A DNA stretch of 64,000 nucleotides from Undaria pinnatifida. Its lineage: Eukaryota > Sar > Phaeophyceae > Laminariales > Alariaceae. Position numbers and translations under genes: made by a program. Where the stretch lies: positions 5,764,106 to 5,828,105 of the forward strand of contig JABAKD010000002.1 in assembly GCA_012845835.1 (NCBI GenBank), given 5' to 3'. The stretch's first letter is position 1; every line of letters begins with the position of its first letter. Positions 1 to 12,236 of the stretch are shown here, one piece after another. The notes beneath the pieces were generated by a model. The model searched no databases. It worked only from the letters and a program-made list of their open reading frames with translations, and was not told where the DNA came from.

Positions 1-500
1 TAGCCTGGAAACAAAAGGCTCTTCGTCTCGAACAATTTTGAGACGAGGTTGCGAGTCGGCCTCGGAAGCAGCAATGACAATCTGCTTGTTGGCGTGGGAC
101 CCCACCTCGTCGTAACATGGCGTACCCGGGGAGATACATTATAATATACTTGAAGAGATCGGAGTGCATTAGGCAAATCTTGGACTCAACAACCTCTCAA
201 ACAAGTTCGAGGCAGCGAGATGAGCCTGTCTCGGAAGTAGCAATCCAATCCTTGTCTACTTTTTGGCCGAGGGTCCCATCGCGCTGGAAAATGGTGAACC
301 CATCGAGAAAAAAGGGACTCATGTAGAGAGATTGAAGTACCACATGCCAGAACATGGCGAACCCGAAAAGATAACCGAGAGGCAGAGAGATTGGCCTCTG
401 GGGGTTGTTATCGTTAGGGGACATCCTTGTTCCATCGCCAGGGTTCATAAGTGGATGGATAAGGATCTTGCGCCGGATGTAACTCAGTGATCGCATTGTG
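1..500. repeat. Two degenerate copies of an unknown unit, no gene assigned
   Basis: About bases 25-120 and 200-305 align as a decayed direct duplication. Both contain a CTCGGAAG.AGCAAT core followed by a pyrimidine-rich stretch and an ATGG. Short open frames run on both strands, but none could be matched to a known family, and the best plus-strand frame (to 490) has a TGA upstream. The stretch may be a decayed mobile element or a repeated exon edge of a gene lying to the left. Confidence 0.3.
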
Positions 501-2144
501 CAATCTTCGAGGCCTCAGTTTCCTCGAGTCTTTATCTGGACGGTCGGATACTAGAGGAGTGTAGCTCATCCACTCGACAGGATTGAGTGACGCGATTCTG
601 TGATTATAGGGGATAGGCCTGATCTGCTTGGCAGGTCTGAGTGGTATACTCAGGTGTGTTCAAACCAAATACTCGCGACTCTCGTCCACCAATTCTTGTC
701 TTCAACGATCTCACAGCTAAGGCGCCCTTCTCTTCTTGCATGTTTTTCTCGTAACAGGAGACGTGAAAAACGTCTGCAATTAATACGAACTCGTAGTCAA
801 TCCAAAGTCACCCACACAACACCGCCGTATTACGGCAAAAAGAACCCAGCAATAGCCAGCACCCAATAAAAAAAAGTCGCGACAACTTCATTGCGGTAAA
901 AGAGCGGCGAAAAACAGCGAGACAGGGCCGAGACAGCCACCAGGGCAATCAGTAACCACCATACCCTCCTCCCTGCAAACGAGAGAACGCCGGCCAATCT
1001 AAAGCAACGAAAAATACCGCTGCGGCAATGACATCTCGCCCATATGGTACACCCTAAAGTTCGTTGTAACCGAAGTTGACGACGGGAGAGGAGTAAAGTC
1101 CCTCCCATCCCCCTCGCCCAACCCCCTTCTCCCCCACCCTACCCCCTATCCCCGTCCCATCCCCGCCCTCAAAACACGGCAGAACCATATGCAAACACAA
1201 CACCACACGTCCACAACACAAACTCACTGTCAGTGACGCCGTGCCGCGCCGCACCGCGACTCTCTGCTGCTGCAAAACAGGTATTGACTGTTGTACAGGG
1301 CTCCCCCAGCAGCACCGGCCGGCATTTTCCAGGAAATAGTTTAGTCTCGTGTCCCTCCCGTGTGTTAAACGATCTCAAGATCTCACGCAGTCAACGAGTG
1401 GTCTACTGTACGTGTAAGACAACTGAGCAAAAGCAAAACAAAACAAAACAAAAAAGACACAAGAAACAGAAAAAAAAACATTAAAAAAATAAATAAAAGT
1501 TGAAGGCAACTTCAGGTTGAAGAGGTTGGGAGAAGGACTCTACCTCCACGCACACAGAACCACGCCCTCCCCCCGCCACCACCGCCCATACCCCCCCCTC
1601 CTCCCCCCCACAAACCCACCCGCCCACAGCAGACGCCGAGCAAAACCGCTGGTCGACAGTACTAACCACCTCGAAGCAGTCGCGCAATCAAACACCGAGG
1701 TTAATCCGGCCATCTATCCCCGGTCATATCGAGGACTCTGACAGCCGCCCCCCCCGGCCCCCTCCCCCACATACACGCCTCATCTCGCGCCCCCCCACTC
1801 ACCATTACTCAGGTGGATGCCCCAACAACACAGAGGGGCACAGAGTGACACACAGGGGTGACACAGGGGTCACCCATCGACAATGGTCAGTCGCCAAGCA
1901 AAAGAGCGGTACTGTAAAAAACAAAACACTCCCCTAATCCCGAACGCTAAAAAAAAACAAGACAAAAAGTGCGGCCCCAACACCGAAAGAACCACCCGCA
2001 AGAATCATCCAAGGCAAGCATCAGGCGAAAATATCCCGCGAAATCTTCCCACTCAAAGCATCGCGCTCACGAGTACAACGAGCGAGCACAACGAGCGAGC
2101 ACAACGAGCGAGCACAACACCCAAACACAAGCGCCAAATAATCA
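501..2144. other. 3' flank of AP-2 alpha, no gene recognised
   Basis: I see no supportable coding exon here. Composition is uneven: 1430-1500 is A-rich and 1555-1800 is C-rich. Two short tandem motifs occur: a CACAGAGGG-like repeat near 1830-1870 and a direct repeat of ACGAGCGAGCACA near 2076-2112. The AP-2 alpha 3' UTR and polyadenylation site should lie here, reading leftwards from 2144, but I cannot place the site. Confidence 0.4.
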
Positions 2145-2446
2145 TCATGCGCCCACTCCTCCTCCGCCGCCCCCTTCTCCACCAACTCCTATCCCTCCTC
2201 CTGCACCTGCCCCCCCTGCAAGCTGAGTGCGAAGCACGTTGCAGAGAGCGAGAGCGACAGTCCCATGGACAGCCCGAACAGCAACTCGGAAAATCCCCGC
2301 GGGGGGATCGACTTCTAGGCGCAGCATGGCCCCGAGAGATATCCTGTTGCCTTCTGGGGTGGATGAGCCGGTTCGGAAAGTCCCTGCGGCGGCTAGGGTT
2401 GCGGCGGGGCTGCCACCGTTGCTGCCGGCTACGCCGTCAGCGATGC
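2145..2446 (-). CDS. AP2A: AP-2 alpha exon 25, ear C-terminus and stop (1175-1274)
   Basis: Encodes [20 protein letters not shown] and [11 protein letters not shown], matching GCLLRLEP...YRLTLRT and the final LCELL helix. A Gly-rich tail of about 25 residues follows, ending VGA and TGA at 2147-2145. That tail is longer than in animals. Confidence 0.93.
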
Positions 2447-5400
2447 CTGCGGGAGGATGGGGGAGGAGATAGGGAGGTTGATGACGGTACGGGGCGCGCG
2501 GTGTGTGTATGATCGACAGACACAGACAGCGGCACACACAGACAAACAACTACGCAAACACGCAAGCAAACAAACAAACAAACAAACAAATCACGCACGC
2601 AAATAAACAAACAAACAAACAAACAAACAAACAAACAAACAAACAAACCATCCAACCAACCAACCAATCACCCAACCACTCAACCACCCAACCACCCAAC
2701 CACCCAACCACCCAACCACCCAACCACCCAACCAACCAACCAACCAAACCAACCAACAAAACCAACCAGACCAACCAACAAACCAACCAACCAACCAACC
2801 AACCAACCCACGAACCACCCAGCAAACCAACCAACCAACCAACCAACCAACTATCCAACCAACCAACCACCCAACCAACCACCCAAGTCAATAAAAAAAC
2901 CACTCACCCATCTTGACGCCCGACAACACCATGGCGCGAATCTCTGCCCAGCGTGCTGCCGTCACCGCCGCTCCGAGACGGACTTCGCACTCCTCTCCTC
3001 TCGCCGAGTTCCCCAGCATCTCCCACCGACGCGCAAAGTCCGAAGCCTCCAGCTGCACCAGTCGCGGGCAGGCGATAAGACACAACAGACCCTCCGTTAA
3101 ACTACTATGCGTCCACGGCTGATTCTATAAGTTTTCGATAGCAATGAGATACAGTAGCCTTTACGAGACGTCTGGATTAGTATTTAGGGTAAAGTATGGA
3201 AATCGGGAAATACATTGATACATGAGTTTTAATGTGGTCCACCAAATTTCCAACGAAAAAAAAAAACGTAGGATTGTTTCCGGACAAAGCTCACACATAT
3301 CTATCTACTTTCCAGTTTCTGGACAAGCCGTGGTCACTGGTAGGTGTCGTCCCTTCTCCCCCCCCCGTTCCCGCCTTCAACTCTTATCGCGCATAGGGTT
3401 CAGCAATCCCACTGCTCGTCGATTTTTGATCGAGTGTTGCTAACTCACGCTCTCGCGCTTTCCGCAAGTCAATTTGTGCACAAAGAAAAAGTCCCCACGA
3501 ATTTATACGGGTACGCACTCGGGGGGATTCGAACTCACGAAACTGACCTATACCAGGCTCGAGGATAACCTGAAACGCCACCGGGGCGACCGCACTATAC
3601 AGCGGTAGCTTGCGCTGCCGGAGTAGTAACGGGGACCGCCGAGAGGGACAGCTCACGCTATCGCTACAGTGGGAACCAAAGGATACGCCAGCCAGCGCTA
3701 GATTGCGAATGCAATTGAGTTAAATCGACACACAACATGTATGAAAATACGTGGAAGTGTGGTGAGCTTACGCTTTCTTTTCCCCCATCCGCCGGAGGAT
3801 AAACAAAAGAAAAAGTTCAGCATTCTACGGTATAGAGGTGACATCACCATTTTTTTTCGGAGGTTCCCTCCCCACTGGAGGGGTTCCTTCTTAAAACCTC
3901 TCCAAAAAAAAAACGAATTCGTAATAAAAAAAAATAAAATAAAATAAACTGCTATGAGTACAGTACACCGGATGACCAATCCCATGGCCGCCTAGGTATA
4001 CAACGAAAAATCGTGCAGAAACATGGCGAAATTTCCGACGGTCGTGGGCTGGGAAGCCCGCCCCGCCATTCAGGAACCGTTTTCGCCAAAAAAAGGTATA
4101 CCTTAACACCTCTCTCGTAGCACGCGGCACTCCCGGGACTTCAAGCCAACCACATCCCGAAGGGAAGCCTTGTACAATAAACCTCATACAATATAGTGGG
4201 TACCCCGATTTAAGAGCGCCCAGGATAAGAGCGTTCGGGACTGACGATGGGGCAAAACGGGGATGTCCAGCCTATCGTACTAAAAAGCTGTGTATTTTCT
4301 ACCACGGATAAGAGCAATGTGTAGTCAAGAGCGCTTGTTTCGGCTTTGCCACGGGGCGCTCTTAACTCCTTCAGAGCCCCCGAACCCTTCCCTACACTAA
4401 ATCCAAGTGATTGTGTCCTCAAAACGGGTTTCCAGTTGTAAAGGCGTTAAATCGGATACCCACCGCACCAAATTTCATACCAGGTACGCAGTACAAGTAT
4501 ATGTACGTGGAAAATAAATCGGAAACCCACCGCACCAAATTTCATACCAGGTACGCAGTACGAGTACGTATACATGAAAAAATATGCATGTTATTGACCG
4601 AAAGGGCGAAGGTGCGCCAAGTAGTCCCCGGTTTGCGTGGCTGGTTTAACCAAAATATCGCCTGCGGCATGCCAGATTGCGTCGCCCCTCGGGAGCCACC
4701 CCACCTCCCGAAGGGGAGCCCGACAGCTTTACAGCATGTGCACAATAATTATTATTTCGGCATATTTGCAAAAGCTCGTCCCGGGCAGCCGCGGGTCTTT
4801 CTCTCGCCCTTACAGCCTCACGCTTTCGGGTGCGAGGCACGCAGGGGGGCCGCCGGGTACAATACACATCGGGGTCCTGGCCGAGCTCCGTGGCGGGTGC
4901 TGTGGTCGAGCGAGCCGGTTCCTTTTCAAGGGAATTAGTTCGGCCTCGTCGAGCCGTGGGACATCACTATAAAAATAGAATAAAAAGTAAAAAAAAGTGG
5001 GGCGGTAGTAGACGTCGTGGGATGTCATCTTGTGGGATACTAAAATGTTTCAGGGTGGTTCATGTGTGGGATTGCAAACGATCCGGCTCTCACCTGAAGC
5101 GGCTCGAGGAAGCTGCAAACCGTCACCGGCAGTCGCAGGTTAAACGCATGTGGTCGCCCATCCAGCATGAACGAAAACGTAGCGGCGGGGGATTCAGAGA
5201 ATGGCTACGCAGCGCACAGCAAGAACAGCAGCAACAACAACAACAACAACCACAACGACAGTAGCGAGGGACGGAGCGAAGGGTGGCAATAAGTCGTAAA
5301 ACAACGCCTGATACAACAAGGGCGGCACATAGTTTTCGGCAAAAAAACATTTGACGGCTTCTGCGACAGCGGTAGCACTTTCGAGGAAATTCTTTTCTTG

Positions 5401-7289
5401 CGGGACAACGGGGCGCTCCTCAATTTGACCCCTTTTGAGAGCCCCCCAAAATCCCTCCCGATAGTAACTTCAAGTAAATTTGTAAAAAAAAAGGGGTTCC
5501 AGTTGTAAAGGCGTTCTAACCCAAAACCGTCGGCATTTCGTCGTTTAATTTACTCCTTTTTTTTTTACCTACAAAAGATCATGGAGATTGTGTATCGGAT
5601 TAGCCCCTTCCATTTTTTCTTCTTAAAAAAAAAAGCCCCTCCGTACAAAAGGCCATGGAGATTGTGTATCGGATTGGCCCCTTCCTTTATTTTTTCTAGA
5701 AAAAAGCTCCCCGAGTGAGAAGCTCCGGAAAAACGGTTACACCTCTACCGTACCATGTGCCTATTTTCTGTTGACGTGAACCAATAACGCCTTTACAGCT
5801 AGCTGGAAATCCTTCCGGGCGACAAATTTACTTCAAGGTAGTATAATATGGAGAGGGATTTGGGGGCTGTAAAGAGGTTTCAAGCTCCAGAAAAATGGCT
5901 TGACCTCTCCCGTAGCATGTGCCATTTTCTGTTATAACGTGAACCATTAACGCCTTCACAGCTGGCTGGAAACCCTAAAGGAAACAAATTTGCTTCAAGT
6001 TAGTATGGGAAAGGATTTCGGGGGCTCTAAAGAGGTTTTAAGCTCCAGAAAAATGGTTACACCTCTACCGTAGCATGTGCCACTTTCTGTTGACGTGAGC
6101 GTTACAGCTGGAAACCCTGTCGGGGGACACATTTACTTCAAGGCAGAAAGGTATGGGGAGGGATCTGGGGGCTCTAAAGGGGTTATTATTACCCAAAAAT
6201 CGTCGGAAATAGCATTCTTGCTTGGCAAACATGATTTTGTTTTTACACCTACGCACTATCAGTTTACCCAAACGTTTTTTTTTTTTCCTCAGAAAGGCAG
6301 TATATCTCCTCAAGTCACCACCCTCAGAAGGAAAAAAAGAGCCAGTGCACATTTAGCGTAGCACGCGTTTTAAGACAAAACAGGAGAAGGCGATGAACAG
6401 TAATGAGCAACGACAACAACAAAACGCCGCAAAACAAGCGAAAATGAAACAAAACAAGAAACGGGAACAAAAAAAGCAGAACAAAACAAAACACAATACC
6501 AAAGAGCAAAAACCAGGCCCAACACCACAATACCGGCACAATACAAAAGAGCAAAAGCCAGGCCCAACACCACAATACCCCCCAAAGAAAAATAAAAAAA
6601 AAACACACACACAAGGCAAAAGGTTAAAAACAAAAAGTAAAACGCAACTTTCCACGAAATTCTCGATTTGGCATCTGTCTATCTTCTCTACAAAACTAAA
6701 AACAACGACACTAAGAGACAAGTCGCTCACCGCCCGCCCACCGCCTATCAGGCAGAGGGCAGCATGTCATGGCGGATGTCCTCACCCAGAGACACTCACT
6801 TGCCCATGAAATTATGCTGTGGGCTCTTCCACCAAGCTTATATACCAAAAAGCAAAAAACAAAAAACAAAAGCCTAAACCCAAAGGCAAAACTAAACAAA
6901 ATACGGCAAGACCACCTAACTATTGTAGCACCCAAAAACAAACAAAAACAAAACCTACACACATAATATAAAAATAAAAGTACAATCCGGCTGTGAGATC
7001 GAAGATTTCGTCGAAACTCATATTTGCAAGCTGTGTGTGATACTCCGATCGCGCGTATTACGGGTTGTGTGTCCTCATTAAGGATATAGGTCGGCGACTC
7101 CCCTTGCAACTACAATGTAGCTATCAGGGTCAACAGGGTGATGTTAGACAGTCTGTGCGCGGGAACTATAAAACGTGTTTCTGAGGGGGACAAAATCTGA
7201 CAGCTGTGGAAGGACATGCATCAGTATATCAAGTGTATCCTGTAATTCGTATAACCGGTGAGGAGAGGGCGGAGTGTTCGAAGGGTTGA

Positions 7290-7333
<44 letters not shown>

Positions 7334-10300
7334 AGGATTTCCCACAGCTTTCGGTCGCATAGATGTAGGGGCTTGCTATACGCGTGGTGCCAGGTCTAGG
7401 CGATGTTCGGGTGGTGGGGAAGGAGAGGGCGTTTGGAGGGGGGGGGGGGGTGAATTGGAGCTACGGGATGGATGACTAGACATATAATGAGGTGATACCA
7501 ACTGCTTTGTAGCGTAATTTACTCTTGTCATATTTGATTATAGATGGGGTGTTTGAACAAGAGGGAGCGGGGGAAAAAAGAAAAGGGGGGGGGAGGGGGG
7601 GGGGGATGAATTGGAGCTACGGCATGGATGACTAGAAAGATAATGAGGTGGTATCAGCTGCCTGGTAGTGTTTCTTACTCTGGCATAACTTGACTTTAAA
7701 AGGGGCGTTTGAACAAGCGGTATCGGGGGGGGACGGGTGGGACAACTCAATATGTGCGCGGAAACTATAAATCCTTCAAGGGGACAAATCTGACGGTCGT
7801 AGAAGGAATGCATCAGTTTATATCACCTGCCTGGTATTGTTTACTTCGTATTATTCTAGCAGATTGGATGTTAGGCGTGGTATACAATGTGATATAGCTT
7901 CGTGGTGTGTTATTGTGCATGGATCGCAAGATAAAACATTTCAATCGATAGGTGTAACCATGTAGTTACCATGACTTTACCGTGTCGATGTGGGGCTCTG
8001 AGGTCGCTAATTATAAGACAGAGACACACATTGCAAAATACAACGAGCGAGGTGATGTTGTCATACAATGTCACCACCATTGAGTACGAGGGGGAGACGT
8101 GCAAATCATCAGTATTTATTAATAGATGGTTACACCTATCGATTGACATGATTTTACCGTGCCGATGTGGGGCTCTGAGGTAGCTAATTATAAAACAGAG
8201 ATACATCTTGCAAAATACAACAAGCGAGGTGACGCGGTCATGCAATGACACCACCATTGAGCACGAGGGGGAGAAGTGCAAATCGTCAGTGTTTTGGGAA
8301 CACTTGATGCACCCTCGCTCAACTACGTTACTTCGTTAAGCATACTTATTTTGGCATAGGATGGGAGGCGATCATGCAGATGGTAAGTAGAAAATACCCC
8401 ACGCACTACCTGGTAGGCTGGTAGCGTGATCTACCGCAATTTTAACATATCTGCCTGTACTTCCTTTTCACATTATTATTTGCTAATGTACGATTATACG
8501 CCAATGATTTAATCCGTATACCAGTATATATTATAAAAAATGAAAAGTACACTTCAGCTGTGAGATAGATCGACCAAAAATGGTTTTTTGATCAAAACTC
8601 AGCTTTGCAAGCTGCGTGCAATACTTCGATCGCGCATGTTACGGGGTGTATACCGTCGTGAAGGCTACACAGGTCGGTGAGCCCCTTGCTAATGCCAGGG
8701 TCAACAGGACTAAGACGTTCTTATATTGTACTGAAAGGCAAAACAAAAACAAATTTACGGCAAGACCACCACACTCGCCCCAGAAAAAAAAATTAAAAAA
8801 TAAAAAATAATAATAAAAAGCAAAACAAACAAATTACGGCAGCAAGACCAAGTGCACCCACCGCCCACCGCCCATCGTAAAACAGCCAGCACCCCACATT
8901 GGTTGACGATGCCCTCCTTACCTGCAGACACTCGCACATGAAAATCTGTTGGGCTCTTCCACCGACTTGAAGGGCGGTTGGAACTTCCCCGAGCTGGGAC
9001 CTTAGGTATGGCACCTGTCAGGGCATCGACAGCCAGACAGAGGCACATATACAGTGGGCACCCCTTCACAAATGGAAACCCGTTTTTGTGGACAAATAAC
9101 TTAGAATTAGTATCGAGAGGGGTTTCGGGGTGCTAAACAGGTTAACGCCTTAACAACCGGAAACCCGTTTTCGTGGAAATCATTTGGAATAGATATGGGA
9201 TAATTTCGGGGCTCTCAACAGAGGTTATGATCCGGGCCGAAAAATTCTCTTCACAAGCGTTCTTCGTTCTTGTGGAAAAGCATTTTTGGAATTAGTGAGG
9301 GAGGATTTCGGGGCTCTGAGAGGTATGACCCGGGCCGAAAAATCCTCTTCACAATCGTTCTTCGTTCTTGTGGACAAGCATTTTCGGAATTAGTATGGGA
9401 GAATTTCGGGGCTCTAAATAGAGGTATGATCCAGGCCGAAAAAAAATCCTTTTCACAATCGTTCTTGTTAACTTTTTCTGCTGCGAAAAATAGTCTACAG
9501 TACGCACAAACTCAAATCAAAGTACTTGACTTTTTTTAGTCGCGGCCGATTGGCCCTCTCTCAACCCGTGCTAATCTCTTAAGACCTTTCGTGACTTGAT
9601 TACGGTACAGCGACACAACAAAAGTACAAACGCGTTCTTACCATGGCGCGAACGTGCAGCACGCGGCAGCGTGTCTTGCAGCAACCCGCACACTGGAATT
9701 CGAAAAAATGGAAAATCGTCGCCACCTAATCTAGCAGCCCGCATAGCTTGGTGTAAAGGGCCCTTAAATCGGCAGTTTTGTTGGTAATTTTTTCCCCCCT
9801 GAAGCTCCAAAAGGATATATTTTATAACCTGGCCTATGTCGACTTTTGCGGGACTTGATAGAAAAAAGCTTAGACCTTATGACAATGGAAAGCCGATAGT
9901 TTGGTCTAAAAGTTTGCAAAGCTTCTTTCGGGGGGTTATTTGCTGAAAGATTCCGGGTAACGTCGCTATGGGGAAAATATTACTGATGCGTTTTTTTTTC
10001 TCTGGCTATTTTTGGGGTCATGCGGTCCAACAGGTCAATTTGTCTATTTTTCATCAAGCCTTGATCAACACTGCCCACCAAACACGATTGACCTTCGGTC
10101 TAGAGGTAGAGACAACCCATGGCCACTCCTCTCCGTTTCGGACAAGACCACATGAGTGTAGGTGACAGCGCAAAGTAGTTTATCTTGATCCATGCTCTAG
10201 GGCGTGAGAGGTTGCTTGTGTTGTCCTGTGGTCTTCCGTCACATCCTATCAAAATTCTGTTTTTCGCCTGTTGGGAGGCGATAGAGTTTTTGTCTCAGTT

Positions 10301-11045
10301 TTCTACACACCAGCTGCCAAATGTGTTTTCAACAGAAGCTTGATCGGCGCCCGCCACAAATCACCGGCCGTAGAGTGGGCGCTCTACACCTAGGGGCCCT
10401 AACGAGCTCGTCACGTTCAGACTTCACCACGCTGTCGTTAATTTCGTCGAACAAAGTTTGTGGAGAACCCGAAATTGCGCCGGGTCTAATTCAAGATCTG
10501 CTTCTGAAATTCTCAGGCCGATGTTGCCAAGATCGCCGCGAGAAATCGCTTTTCCCCGAATTCTGGAAAGTTGCAAAAAATCATTCTACCAAATTGGTTC
10601 CATAGGCGAACGTTCAGGCAAAGTTTGGCTCGGATCTTCAGGAATTTCCAACTTTTGGCCTTCCATGGTCACCGGTCTTGCGGGCCAAAAACAAAAAAAC
10701 GATTGCAATATTCTTCAGGTGTGTAATATTAGTAGTAGCATGAGCACGCAGCAGTACGCGAGTAGGGGTTCCCGTGCGAGTCTTTGCACTGGTGTAGTTC
10801 GGGCACCGCTGTTGTTACCATCGCCAACTAGCAGTGGCGTAATCGTCATTTTTCATCGTCAAATCTTGCCTCTGAAGGCTAAAAGGGTTGAAACCTAATA
10901 CCCTGGTAGTTCAGTAGTAGTAGTAGTAGTGGTAGCAGTAGTAGCAGTGGTAGTAGTAGTAGTAGTAGTAGACTACTGGCAGTAGTAGTTGTAGTAGTAG
11001 CAGCAGCAGCAGTAGTAGTAGTAGTCATAGTAGTAGTAGTATTAA

Positions 11046-11086
<41 letters not shown>

Positions 11087-11091
11087 CTACT

Positions 11092-11134
<43 letters not shown>

Positions 11135-11178
11135 TAGTAGTGGTAGTAGTAGTGGTAGTGGTAGTAGTAGTGGTAGTC

Positions 11179-11212
<34 letters not shown>

Positions 11213-11233
11213 GAGTAGTAGTAGTAGTAGTAG

Positions 11234-11272
<39 letters not shown>

Positions 11273-11273
11273 C

Positions 11274-11308
<35 letters not shown>

Positions 11309-12179
11309 CAGTAGTAGTAGTACCGACAAACATAGCAATCAGAACCAAACATGGTTAAAAACTACAGCAAATTGCGGCTACTAAAATGGAATATACAAAG
11401 CAGTAGGTTTTTGTGCGTATCGAGGGTTCCCGGTCGTGTGCGGCAGAGCAACATGACCGCCTTATTGGGGGAAGCGGCCTTATTCATTCCAGGCTATGAG
11501 TGCGATTCCCCAGTCACGCGAAGCGATTTTCACTGCCTTATATCGGGATAACGCCTTATTCAGACCGACTTATATCGGGATACCGCCTTATTCAGACCGC
11601 CGTATATCGGGATACCGCCTTGTTCAGACCGCCTTATATCGGGGTACCGCCTTATTCAGACCGCCTTATATCGGGATACCGCCTAATTCAGACCGCCTTA
11701 CATTGGGATACCGCCGTGTTCAGACCGCCTTATATCGGGATACCGCCTTATTCAGACCGCCTTATATCGGGGTACCGCCTTATTCAGACCGCCTTATATC
11801 GGGATATCGCACTATTGGGGGCAGCCCTACTGTATCTGCAAATGATACACTACGAAAATAACACGTACCGTTGGGATATCAACCCGGAAGTCGGACAGCT
11901 CTGCGCTTGCCAGATTGTAGTAGTAGAACGTCAGACGTCCCTGAGAAGACCTGTACTCGTGGACCACTCCGATCTGGCCAAACGAAAACATCAAAGGGCG
12001 GGTGGTGGTGGTGGTGGGTTGTTCCCACAAAAACTCGTTGCCATGCCCGCTGGTGCGGTTTTACAGGCTAGAAAAAGAAAACAACCCGACACGGAGAAAG
12101 CAAAGGGCAAAACAAGCATAAAAAATACGGACAAAAAGAAAACGCAAGAACAACAACAGACAACATCAACAACAAAAAC

Positions 12180-12236
<57 letters not shown>

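Noticed and set aside
117-496. Coding exon or copia-like polyprotein fragment
   Set aside because: Open frames exist on both strands, but there is no convincing family motif and an in-frame stop precedes the better frame.
3500-3592. A functional tRNA gene on the minus strand
   Set aside because: A perfect B-box core is present but no cloverleaf acceptor pairing could be drawn; treated as a SINE head.
10879-11358. Long Tyr, Leu, Thr or Val frames
   Set aside because: Direct products of the TAG trinucleotide array.
11530-11815. Regular repeats as a CRISPR array
   Set aside because: Units are contiguous with no unique spacers, and the genome is eukaryotic; it is a minisatellite.
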